This document shows, piece by piece, positions 1 to 11,627 of a stretch of 64,000 bases of DNA. Where the stretch lies: the NCBI GenBank assembly GCA_935421135.1, contig OW285197.1, forward strand, positions 5,860,850 through 5,924,849, read 5' to 3'. Both the position numbers and the translations under genes were made by a program. The DNA is from Bugulina stolonifera. Lineage: Eukaryota > Bryozoa > Gymnolaemata > Cheilostomatida > Bugulidae. Each line of letters opens with the position of its first letter. The first letter of the stretch is position 1. The notes beneath the pieces are model-generated. The model was not told where the DNA came from. It saw only the letters and a list, made by a program, of their open reading frames with translations, and made no database searches.

Positions 1-3000
1 CTTTTTTCTGCTCAATGATTTCATTTTATCTAGAGTGTCAGTTGTTCAATTGTACATCAAACTCTAATAATAATTATAGTAAACATCAGCATCAACATTT
101 TTGCCTATATTTTCTAGTATTGGTTTTTTTTCTGGTGTTTTGGTTTTATATTTTATCTATTTTAAGTGACAAACTTAAAGCTTAAGAAAATTGTGCTGTA
201 CCAAAATTAGAAAAATGGTCACCTACGATGCGCTAGTTTTTTATAGTTTTAAGTCTAATATGCACAAGTAGACTGGAACTTAGTCAAAAAAGAGCTTTAT
301 AAATTATTACAGCTAATAGAGCTATTATAAATTATTACACCTATAAGGCGCCAAACGAGTTAAGGGTTTTTCATGTTCAAGCTGGCATCCTCCTATTTTA
401 ACAAAGATTTACTTAACAAAAAAATTCTCTTTTACATCAAAACAATTTTCATACCTTCCTTAGACTATCATGTAATAAAAAAAATTAAACACTTCGAGTT
501 TGAACTAAATTAAGGTTCAGCAGTTTTTTACAGACATGTTTTTTGACATATATACATGTGGCAATAATTTTAAATATGTGTAATATTATTGTAACATTTC
601 AATTCTATCTGTTCATGATAAAAAATGAGACTAAATCTAAATCTAAAGTCTATATTTTCAATGGTGTCCCAACTTGCCCCACCCCTGTCCCAACTTACCC
701 CGTCAGTGGGGTAAGTTGGGACGTTTGACATGCGCTGCCAAATCATGGATTACAGCACTATGCTGACTTATCAATGTGTGTGCTTGAGGTTATAGTTAGA
801 CAACATATTAAAGTACCTCCATGCAAAAAATGATGTTACTATGACTTCTAGACTCCGTATTATTCCCAAAAAACCAAAAATTGTCCCAACTTACCCCGCT
901 CTCCCCTAGAAATGGAGATGGGACGTACGACTATAGAACACAGTGAGGTAAAAGAGAAGCAACAGAAATCTGACAAAATAGAATGGACAAAGATGGAGGC
1001 CAAGAAGCTAGAGATAGAGGAAGCAGAAGAGATGTAGACAGGGCAGTTGAGACAGATAACACGGAGGTGGAGCAGTCAGAGACTGAAGTGAACATGCTGA
1101 AAAAGCTCACATGTTCACACTAAAAGTGGTAGTCATAAACATGGTAAACAAATGAAGACAAATTGTAACAGGTAAAACGATGCCAAATTGTAGTAGGAGC
1201 GCGTAGTAGTAGTATAAGCTTGATAAAACTAAAACTATGTAATGTATTTTAATGACAAACATGAAGTACCTGCATATCCAGCGGAAAATCCTTACGCCTG
1301 CCTCTGTGAGTAATGCAACTATAACGAGTGTATTGATTATCTTGTAATGATATGCATTAGTAAGAAAGCGACAAGCGCAAAGACTGAATCCACAGGCCAA
1401 ATTGGGAAGAAACTTCCAGCATTGAGAAAATGTGATTAAAGAAACAATGTATGACTGTAAAACAAAATTATATTATTGCCATCTGCATAAAGTAATGCCG
1501 TGATCGATAGTGACTGAGTGGTATGTAAATTTTAATGAAGCAGCCTCATTTCATTTCACATGTGGCACATCAGGTCAAGTGTAATGTAGGACCTTGTGCA
1601 CAGTGGCTTTAATTAGTGAATTGCTAAATGTAAATAAAAAGCCCTCTACTCACGACTGAAATCTATCAAAATTGTCTCACTAAATATTGTGCATTATTTT
1701 GTATCAACATCCGAAAGCGGCTAGAACAAGAGCACCAGATTCCTAACCATTTTCATACTGACAAGTTCATACAATACACTCTTATGCTTACTTATACTCA
1801 GAGTAGTGCATCGATAACCTGAACCTTGAAACATACCTTGGCATAGAGGCTGCTTGGCTAGGTAGACGTTGGGCAATGGGTATCTCAAACGGCACTCGCT
1901 AGCTGTAGGGCCAGAGACATCGAAACAGCTGAGCTGGCTGGCACAGAGTTTCTGCATGTCCATGCTGGTCTCGCGATGATGAACAGAGCATGGAAAATAT
2001 TCTTCAGTCGTCCGAGCAGTATATACATGTAGTTCAAGAGAGGCAATATGGCTAGCCAGTCAGGAAACGGCCGGCTATGTTGACAGACAAAATATAGTTG
2101 ATCCATGAACACATCTTTGCATCGCATGACACGACAAATGCTCCGATAGGTCCTGCCATGGAGGCAAAGCAATATAGGAGGAGGGCAACAAAAGGTAAAA
2201 AAGGCAAGCAGAGGAGCCTGTTATGCTATTGAGCAGCTGCTCTTGGCGGTGACTGCCAATTGCAAAATTTGTTGTGTTCTGCTGCCCATGAAGTGTTGTG
2301 GCACTGGAGCCGGGCCCGAGTTGTAGGCTGGACTTTGCTGGAATAAACTAAGCCGAGAGGATTGCCCAAGGCAAAAATGGGAATCGTTGTAAATCTGTGC
2401 GTGCAGATGCCGGAAAATATGTTTTTTTGGGAAAACCTTTCAACAAGTGGCGTGAAGGACCACATAGATGACAATGAGTAGGAAGAGTTATTATAACATG
2501 GATGTGAGGACTGGCATGTGATGAGACTAATTATTGAGTTGGGCACTTTCATGAACTACTCTTGCATCAATGTCTAACATGTCCTGGTTTTAGTTTGTCT
2601 AATCATATCATATTCAACTATTTTTTAAAACAGCTGAAGGATTAGACAAGCACCCCCATGAAACGAATTTTACATTTTAGGCCTGTAATCATATCACAAA
2701 CCCATGTTAAAATGCATACACATGTTTGTACATGTGGATGGCCTTTTAAATTTTAAAGCCTCATTTCAAGCCACTTGCCACTATGAACTTTGTATGCTGA
2801 ACTTAACCAAACAGCTAAAAATATAATTGAAGCTCAAACAGAAGTTGTTGAGCTGCAAACTAGTTATGTTCACAACATAACATGCCATACTATTGTTAGG
2901 CAATATGTTGTCATGGCTCATTGGTTCTTGCTAACTACAATGTAGTTATGCCAACAGAGGGCAGAGGTATTACAACTCACCTATGCTCACTGAGTGTCTC

Positions 3001-3390
3001 CTCATTGAGATAATAGGCACAGTGGAAACCAACCACTGACGGTTGCTTTCTCAAAGCAAAAATCAAAAGATGAAAAAAAAGGAAGAATGTTGCCTCCGAG
3101 ATGAAAAAACAAGCGTCAGATCACCATGACCGCTATCATTCATGATGATTCAACAGTGCTGGTTCAAAGGCTTAGCAAGTTCATGTCTGCTCAAAAAACA
3201 GCGTCTGTCACAACTATATGGAGTACATGGGTGGTGCTTGTTGTGATATTGTGTAGCAATTTGGAGTTGCCTCCTCATGTTGTATATATTATGGAGTTGC
3301 TATACTGTAACAGTTCGTCTAATTGTGACCTTCACTATTGTCATGCTGAATTCTTGCTACCTAAAATGTGATTAGTTCTGTGATTACCTC
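1..3390. other. No supported gene; AT-rich sequence
   Basis: Apart from the hairpin and repeated 15-mers near 660-900, I see no coding region I can defend. Open frames on the minus strand at 1721-2552 lack recognisable domains, do not join through convincing splice sites and show no codon pattern that separates them from chance. Confidence 0.5.
687..722. repeat. Perfect 15-bp inverted repeat (hairpin)
   Basis: The arms 687-701 (GTCCCAACTTACCCC) and 708-722 are exact reverse complements around a 6-nt loop. Near-copies of the arm occur as direct repeats at 666-680 and 883-897, so the motif occurs four times in about 230 bp. This could be the terminus or debris of a small palindromic element. 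No function can be assigned. Confidence 0.8.
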
Positions 3391-3843
3391 GTGGCAAAAG
3401 ATTTAGTAGCCACTAGCAAAGCAGCTGAGAAGCGGAAGCTTGCTATATTTAGACATGCTGGTGGTGAGGATGTCAGAGAGGTTTACTCACAGATGGAATC
3501 CAGAACTGATCCAAATGATGAGGGTAAAACCGAGATTGAAGAAGGGGCAGCTGGCAGAAAACTACATGATGCCATAAAAAGATTCTATGATTACTGTAAT
3601 CCCAGATCAGGAGTTGTGGTTAGCAGATTCAAGTTTCCCAGTAGCTGTCAGAATGGCGATACAGTTGATGTATACCTGATGAAACTTAGAAGATTGGCTG
3701 AGGGCTGCCAGTTTGGTGATCAGAGAGACTCGCTCATATGAGATAAACTGCTGTTTGGATTAGATGATGAAAAAAGAATGCCTATAAATCATGATGGTCC
3801 ATCCTCTATCCATTCCCACATGTTTATGGGGCTCACCAAATAA
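3391..3843 (+). pseudogene. Ty3/Gypsy-type gag remnant
   Basis: The open frame encodes an acidic/basic N-terminus, then a block typical of Gypsy Gag capsid domains: CNPR, then RFKF, then a T-x(5)-YLMKLRRLAEGCQFGD segment ending in DSLI. Directly after DSLI an in-frame TGA (3739-3741) replaces the Arg expected in the usual RD-[KR]-[LI]-x-FG block. The frame then continues DKLLFGLDD to a TAA at 3841-3843. CGA to TGA is a common decay change. The frame upstream of 3391 opens at a non-ATG codon, so the true N-terminus is missing or spliced. No protease or RT follows. The family call rests on the CNPR..LRRLAE..C.FGD..DSLI signature known from K02A2.6-like Gag. Confidence 0.65.
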
Positions 3844-6689
3844 ATATAGAATAAGAACCAAAACTGATTGTGATTATCTTACGATATACGCTGACAAATA
3901 AAGCCTTAGTGGCAAACTGGATTAGGCTAATACATGTTCTCGGTAATCCTCAGTCATCTTCACCAAGTTATAGCAGCAAATCGTTCTTCTTTATGTGCTA
4001 TATATTGTGATAATCATAGCATAATCACTATATAATGTATTTTTTATAAACTTATATACATAATGTACCTTTGACCTCAATATTTCAAGGTCGATAATCA
4101 TAAACCATGGTGAGGTTTCATTGAAATAAGACAACATAATCATTGAATGACCCATCTGGCTGTGGTACATGTGGAGAGCTGCCTTGTGTAATGAGCGCTT
4201 CGTTTCTGTGTATTCAGTGGTATATAAAATAAAAACATTCCAAAAATAAACGATCATCATAAAAATATATTAGAAAAAAATTAAAATGTGTTTTATTGCC
4301 ACTTTTTCCAACTTACAATACTAAAACAGCTGGAGATAGGATAGGGTAGGCAGTGTGTATGCCAGCATTCCATAGACTGGGATAAATGATAGAGGGAGTC
4401 ATTCTATTAGCACTCCTGTCAACCTGTATTTGAAATACAATAAATAAAGTTATGTAATGATCTTTACATCATGGTGATCTTCAATTGAGATGGCCTAAAA
4501 GCAGATGCCTTTTGCGAGTTTTAACGTTCGCAAATTTAGCGAGAGACAACTCATGAATAATTTGCATCGCTATCAACTTCTGCTTTCAAAGTGATTTAAA
4601 TAATTACTGGTTTAAACCGACTAGAAAGCTATATAAATGGGGTTTAGATCTGAATAAACATACAGCTTAGCTGAACTCTGTTCTCATGCCGAAATATGCT
4701 TAAGCATTAATGTTGTAACTCAAAAATCTCTGATAGACCAAACTCTAGACCAAACTCGCTAAAACATTTCTATCGCAAAATGCTCCAGGATTAGCAAACT
4801 CGCGAAACTTTCTTCTGCTAAAAATTTCTGCTTTTAGGGTAGATACAGAGAAGCAGTGAGAAGTAGAGCTGGATTTAATTACAATGCACTAGTGAAACAG
4901 TATATATAACAGATTAGCACTCTATCACAAAGTAGCCATTGTTTGAACTAGCATGCAGGTAGCACTAATAACAGCTGTGGCTAGCAGTGCAATACTGAGC
5001 CATAACATCACCCCTACTGAGAGCACCACTGACTGGGCTCACTAAATGAGTGTGGGTTGAGGCACCTTCATGGGTAAATAACCCCAAACAATGCTACATA
5101 TCATAATAAAAGTTACTAGTATATAATTATTAAAATTACCAAGTAGGCTGGTGATATCTCCATGGGTGTCTTACATGAAGGATATACCATTCCATGGCTC
5201 TAGCTGAGCTTAAACTGATGTGATGCGTGCTTCAACATGCATGACCTCCTAGATGTGATAATAACAATATTATAGAATAGGGCATAAGCTACTCAAAAGC
5301 CAACCTAAAAGCACAAAAATGTATGTGAGGTGATTCCAATTAAATGTTCAATTACAATGCCAGCTACTACTAGCAGAATACCAAAGCCAAAATGCAAAAT
5401 AGGCTACTTTCTGGCATACAAATATAAGTATGTAGGTCACCATACACAGTGCAGTTAAGATTTGGGATGAAAACAACCAAACTGATGTGTCTTCTCTTCA
5501 ATAACCCAAATCAAAATCCCCCAAGTATAAATAAATACTTAAAAAATACTAAATCCTAGAGTTGCAGACATCTCTACTGTAACAAACTAATAGATACTAC
5601 GATGGTGACTAGCACCAAGGAGGGAGCGTTTAGACCACAGCTCTATCTGAGAGACAGTATCAGCTTTTCTAGCATTATAGCTACTAATAGACATGCTTCA
5701 CTGAACCATAACCATAACATAGTAATAGCCTACAGTGGCAAGTAAATGTAGCTTGAAAGCAATATCTTGTGGTCAATATCCTACCACAAGTCTGCTTTCC
5801 CTAGTGCATGTCATACTAGACAGTTCCCTTGTGTTGGCCTACCCATCTGACTGATTACAACATTAGCCATCTGATACTAGTAGACTAGGCAGCATAGAAA
5901 CAGTACAAGTTCACTCTGTACTAAAATACGCTGTTTGGGGACTTGCCCTACACTGCTAACATTGATGGACTACAGTATAGAGCAGCCCATCCTATGAGCC
6001 AATAGGTGACCTAACTACCACCCTAGTTATTTGGTTCATGGCCAGTTCATCAAAACATGCCATTTACATACTTTGTGGAAGGAGCCTAGAGACATGCTTA
6101 CAAATAATATGACAATTATTCATCCACTGCCAAGAGTAGGAGGCACTCTAATCCATTCAGCTCTTCTCTTCACCAGCTAGCACCTTATTGTGTCCATTCA
6201 ACTGCTAAACAAAGTTACATAAGATTACACAAGGTTTTATCTCCAGCTACAGTGCTACAGGGTAACCACAATAGATGCTAATGGACACCTACCAACAACT
6301 CAAGCTGTTACAATACCTTTCAGTTGAGTTGGCTGTAGATAGCTACTCCTAACCTACACCAATGCAATTGGGTAGAGCAGGTCACTGAATTCCCCCTACA
6401 GTGATAGAATCAATAATACATCTGCTAACTGCAATTCTCAAGCACTGCCATTAAGTAGAGACAAAAAAAAAGGAAAAATTCTCTACCAGATGTTTGCTAA
6501 TAGCATGAAACCAATTACAGTAGTGTAGTTGTTTTCTCTCTAAATTTTCATTTCTAATAAGTATTTTATATAATTGAACTACATACTATTATAGTATGCA
6601 ATAAATATGAACTAGTTACTAGTTGGTCCAGCAATCAAGTAGGACCCCTTACCTGATAGCCAACCAGGTCTACCATGTCAAAAATTACC
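3844..6689. other. No gene seen
   Basis: AT-rich unique-looking sequence. Short open frames such as 3991-4260 on the minus strand have no recognisable features. No RNA gene or clear repeat was found by eye. Confidence 0.5.
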
Positions 6690-7012
6690 CCATACCAATG
6701 TGAATGTGCGACTGTTCGAAAAATACAGTTCAAAACAGGACGTTTCGAAAGGGGACAGTTCAACACCGGATAGTTAGAAACAACTAACCCCAAACCCCAG
6801 ATTTCAACTAATTTTATTTTTAATGTCATTTCTTTTATTTACTTAATTTTATTAATTAAATAAAATTAATTATCTGCAAGTTTTGTTGTTCTAAATGTAA
6901 TTTACAGTTCGAACTGTCCTTTTTCGAACTGTCCAGTTGTGAAACGCCCCGTTTCGAACTGTCCAGTAGTGAAACGTCCTGTTTTGAACTGTTTTTTTCG
7001 TAATGTCCCTTT
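6690..7012. mobile_element. MITE-like palindromic repeat
   Basis: Two blocks built from GGACAGTTCGAAAC / GGACGTTTC motifs face each other (about 6700-6780 and 6900-7005, inverted) around an AT-rich centre. The flanks contain CTTACCTG (about 6648) and TTTACCTG (about 7009), which could be a diverged target duplication. There is no coding capacity. The small size and inverted ends suggest a non-autonomous DNA element, but the exact termini were not resolved. Confidence 0.45.
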
Positions 7013-7148
7013 ACCTGCCGATGTCTAACCAAACATTAGCTGCTAGTATGAAAGGTTTCATTGGCCGTGGGAATACTGCACACTTCAACCAATAGTTCAC
7101 TACAGTCCACAGACTATTTTTAACACGTAAAAGCCATTTTAAACTCAC

Positions 7149-7339
7149 CTCTCTTTAGAGCGTTCATTCAGGCTCAATCGGAACGTTTTGTGAAACTCCT
7201 CTATCGGCATTTTCAAGTTGACTTCAATGGGTTGCCGGTTAGTAGGTTTACTGATGAGTGGCAACAGAGAGCACATGGTTAGGGTGAGCACATGATGAGA
7301 CTGACACCTGAATTGACCATCTTTCCATTGTTGGATCAC
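7149..7339 (-). CDS. Possible isolated exon, unknown protein
   Basis: The minus-strand open frame is followed at 7148 by a good donor (AGAG|GTGAGT). The predicted peptide is of mixed, non-repetitive composition (for example PTNRQPIEVNLKMPIEEF) and does not look like low-complexity noise. I find no partner exon and recognise no domain. It may be one exon of a host gene lying further left, or chance. Confidence 0.2.
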
Positions 7340-9537
7340 TATTTCTCAAAGACTGCTACCGATTACAATTCACTGGTCTACAATGTTAAATTACATGGAA
7401 CTTGTACATAATCTGTAAGCAGAATAGAGAACGGAGTCAAAGTAGTTCTTAGATGTTGTGAACTACAAGTAGAGCACAAGCACAAATCACCAAGTACAAG
7501 CGGGAGTACAAATACATTAATTGTACTGCCAACTACAACAACAAACTGCAAAAGTGCATGACATGAACAATAATATCAGCTGCAGATTATCGACTTTCCT
7601 GCAAGCTGAAACCAATACATTTTTCAGAGACATCAAAACACTAGACGTGTAGAGCATGCTGATAGATGATGTACCATATTTGGAATTATGGTCCAGTGAC
7701 AAGTAGGGCTTAGCTGGTATAGTGTAGGCAGCTTGGAACACAAGTCATGATGCTACAACAAGCAACCTGCTGATACTGAGCTATATTTTCAACAGTTACA
7801 AATTTAGTATAGCATTATAGATGGCTAAGGAGCGCAGTACGAGAACCTGAATTTGGCCTACTTCATTCTCATGATATACATTGTTATTATTTATTTCATT
7901 TGAAATATGCATCTACTAGGCTAAACACTACAGACAAGAGACATTTTGTCAACATTCTTGCTTACTTTTTGAACATATCGAAGAAAGAAATTCTGTTTTG
8001 GATTGCTTATTACAATATAATTATAAAGGCACTAGAATAAGAATAAATTCCGTTATTCTGCCTAGCATTTTTTTCTAACCAATCTTGGAAATATATATTC
8101 ATAATGTTAGTAAGCTATAGTTAGTAGGACATTAGACCTACATACAGCATACTAGAATCAAATGTTATTATACAACAAAATCTCATGAAAATAATTTCAA
8201 TGTGCGTCGATTAATTTTTAATTCAGGTTTATTTGTTTTCAAGTCATTAAAACTCAAAAGAGGAAAAAACCAAAATGAAAACAAATCGCATCAATTGATT
8301 ATCATATGTGCCTATACCAACTGTTAACAATGTAAAACTTAAAAATTAAACAAACCATGCCGTCAATGATATGTTCATCGACCCGTGTGCTTATCTAACA
8401 GGCCTATTTCAAAACTAAATATTTATATTAATCATATAGACCTATTGTTCAAAATGAAATATGTTAATATTTCAGTTGAGCTGAGTTGACTTCACATTGA
8501 TTTATCAATTTTCCGTATTCTTTTCTATTCTTCTAATTTCAACTTTCTTCGATTAGGCTATTTATTTATTCTCCTCTATAGTCTATAAGTGGTATATAAT
8601 GTAGGCCTATATTTATATTTGTGACAGTGGTTAACAAATTACTTTTAAAAAGAATTACCGGTACACTTTCAGAAAACCCCAATAAGTGTAAAATAAATTA
8701 AATGACCTTAATTTTTAATATTTTTTTCTAATTGAATTAATTTTAAATTTTCGATTTTGATTTGGATGGTACTAACTTAAACTTTGTGGTGATAAAACAT
8801 TCTATTATCACAATTTTCGTAAACTGAATGCTTGTAGACTTTAGTGGAGTGTTAGTGTGCTACAGTGTTGCGCGTACAAGCCAGTGAGACCAAGACAAGG
8901 GAAGGGTAAGTTGGCAGTTAGGTAAAGGTACTAGTCTCGTCTGAACCAACAAGTTAGCTATTTTATTGTGCTACGCATTAGTTTGTGTGAATTAAATGTA
9001 CATGTATAGATACCCACTCCATCTGCTGACTGACTTCCTGTCCTTTCGTCTCTATTGTGATGGTACTGCATTCAAAAACCCCATCAGAGCACTTGACCTG
9101 CTCCAGTGCCTACGAATGCGAACAAGAAACAGCATGAACTATTTCAGCATAAACGTACTTGGTTTCGTATACACAAATCCGTAAATTGGTGAGATTACGC
9201 AGAGCTAGCCTAAGTACGTGTGGATATGCAACCGGGAGAGGACAACTACTACTTCAGTGCCTGCTTCAAGCAATGTACTGTATAATTTATTATTATTATT
9301 GTTTAGTAGGTGCATGTCTGCAGCTAAAAGCTGAGCTTGACCAATGATAATTTGAGCAAGTAAATAAATTATGCATCAACTACTGCAATCACAATATTCA
9401 TTATTATCATCACAATGTGAGCTACCACTGCCAGCCACCACATACATGTACATGTACATGTGTACCACAGTGCACACACACATTGGCTCTATCAGCTCTA
9501 TCCAGATGATCTATGTAGTATACAGAATGTATATATG
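7340..9537. other. No gene seen
   Basis: Very AT-rich sequence. A donor-like GTAAGTTGG near 8907 could end an untranslated first exon, but nothing supports it further. The open frames at 8996-9347 lack features. Confidence 0.45.
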
Positions 9538-10294
9538 CATATGAAACAAGTTATGTGGTCTTAGAAGTTATATTGTACTGCATATTACATGTACAAAGTT
9601 TAAGATAAAGTGGTAGACTTCATACCTTCTGCACAGTCTAAATGCAATATTGTAATGGCTTTTTGGGGGTTGTGCTGTCGTCCTAAGACGACTCCCTTGT
9701 CCAAAATGAAGAACCTATAAGTGGTGCTAGGCCTTTTCATTACATGAAAGATCAACAGGTACTCGTAGTCAAATAACTACTCAAGACGACCCATGTTGTC
9801 CCAAGTCAATGCTTGTTTGCTATACTAAGAAAAAGAGTGATCCGACCTAGAAGGAGGTTCGGGTTGCAAAGTTGAAGACCTTAAAAACTGAAATGACCTA
9901 TCTACGAAGTGACAGTCTCTGTATATAAGTATAGATGTGTCTTCATTGAGACAACAAACATAAAAACAGTGTGCTTTATATGGTATTAGGACTTCCGGAG
10001 GAAGTTTCAGTAAAAAGGCCGACGTAGTGTCACAAAAAGACGATGTAGGGAAATTGCGCAACAATTTGGCGGCCGTTGTCAAAGACCTTGACAACTGGAA
10101 CGACCTATCTATGAAGTGAAAGTCTCTGTATATAAGTATTATACATGTGTCTTTATTGGGATCGAAGCATGAACAGATAACCTATATTATGTGCATGCAT
10201 ATGAAACGAGCTCTGTGATCCTCAAGTGTATGTATTGTACTGCATTATTACAAAGTTTAGGATAAGGTGGTCGACTCCAATACCTTCTGCACTA
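9538..10294. repeat. Direct ~95-bp repeats flanking LTR fragments
   Basis: The block at about 9538-9632 recurs at about 10200-10294, both ending CATACCTTCTGCAC or CCAATACCTTCTGCAC, with scattered substitutions. They bracket the minus-strand LTR fragments, so the interval looks like a tandem duplication carrying part of an LTR, or a rearranged older insertion. Confidence 0.55.
9653..10170 (-). mobile_element. Truncated LTR fragment(s), related to the 11.9-kb element
   Basis: Read on the minus strand, the segment follows the LTR of the 11932-16973 element: TTGTTGCGCAA, the CGTCTTTT and ACGTCGG blocks, a TATA-like box, AATGAAGACACATCTATACTT, an AGAGACT-type tract, GGATCACTC and a terminal CCATTACA (TGTAATGG at 9653). 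The outer ~250 bp of the LTR are absent. A second partial R-U5 copy follows at about 10081-10170. Divergence from the intact LTR is much higher than between that element's own LTRs, so this is an older relative. Confidence 0.7.
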
Positions 10295-10337
10295 GTCACT
10301 TTCCCTTACACTATAGTCATAATACGAGTATATAATT

Positions 10338-10367
10338 ATGTACATCAGTACATGTACTGATGTACAT
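10338..10367. repeat. 30-bp perfect palindrome
   Basis: Self-complementary sequence centred on GTACATGTAC. It is embedded in ATGTAC-rich repeats and followed by four short ATATC/ATTAT repeats. It is probably a local expansion of the ACATGTAC motif that is common all over the window. Confidence 0.75.
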
Positions 10368-11627
10368 GTACATGTACTGTATATGTATTATATCATTATA
10401 TCATTATATCATGTAAGTACATGCGCTGTATGTGTATTTACATGTAGTGTTCCTATAAGCTCGTCTAACCTTGCTCATTTACACTAACACAACTCATAAA
10501 TGGCTTATGCATGTGCTACACCGTGAGTTGGCTGCCCACAGCAAAAATTTATCTTACCAGATACAAATTTAGCTCAACTATGAATCTATCTTATGTATAG
10601 AGTTGTTTTCTCTTGTACATGTACATTACAGTTACAGCCATACTGTATCACATAATAAACTACACTGCGGAGTTGCCTACCCATGCCAGCTCTACCTTCC
10701 AGTAGAGTTGTCCTCCCTTGCATATTATACATGTACAGTGTAGATTCTACCACAGCCGAGATAATGGTGCAACACTTCAGAGTTGTCTACCTCTGTCAAC
10801 TTTAAGTTGACATGACTACCACCTACTAACAGTATGGTCACTAGAACCCTCTTGCTCTGTCCACAAGGTCTACAAAACTCATGTTTTATATTATATTATA
10901 ACCTAACAAACAGTGAAAATCTGGCAGGTGTCATCTATTCTCATGAATATTGAAACTAGCCTCTACATGTAATTACTATGAGTTTTCATTGAGTTATTGC
11001 ATGTTTATGTGTTTATATTTATAATTGCATTCATTTGTCATAATTGTGTTATGTTATGTTTATATACAAATTCAAATGCTCTCAGTCCCATTCCATTTAT
11101 CATTTGAAACCAAAATTCTGCATTCTTATAATACCAATAACCATTGCACGGGCAAATCTGTTATTTCAATAAAAGTTTTGATTGCTCTGTATGTATTCTC
11201 AATGATTGTATAAATCAATACTTTCTCATCTAGATTTGCTCTTTAATAATACCAGTTACAGCCTCAAAATTATGAAAACTAAAGTAATGAGGCAACTACA
11301 TTATGTCTGTGATTCCTCATCTTAAAAGTTTAATCATTAAAATATATTATTGCAGTTTGATAGAGTGTGTTTTTCATCATAAGTGTATACTGTGAAAGTA
11401 TTCTATCAAGATCAAATGCACAGCATATCTGATTATGCAATTGATCAAAAAAATCTTTGGATGTTACAAATCCAACTCTGTGAATCGATATTTCATTTCA
11501 CTTCAAATAGTCATAGATGTACATGTTTGTGTGTTTTAATGAGAAAAACCAATCTTTCTAGCAGATTCAATAATTATAGAGAATAGATAGCATAGAACCG
11601 ACTTTGTTTACTGTCTGAGACTCACAA
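10368..11627. other. Intergenic region upstream of WSC gene A
   Basis: AT-rich with several ACATGTAC motifs. The promoter of gene A should lie near its right end, but no clear TATA or initiator could be picked. An in-frame stop at 11616-11618 precedes the chosen start of gene A. Confidence 0.4.

Noticed and set aside
1107..2552. Host gene on the minus strand from several open frames
   Set aside because: No domain, no consistent splice pairs and ordinary AT-rich composition; the frames could not be joined.
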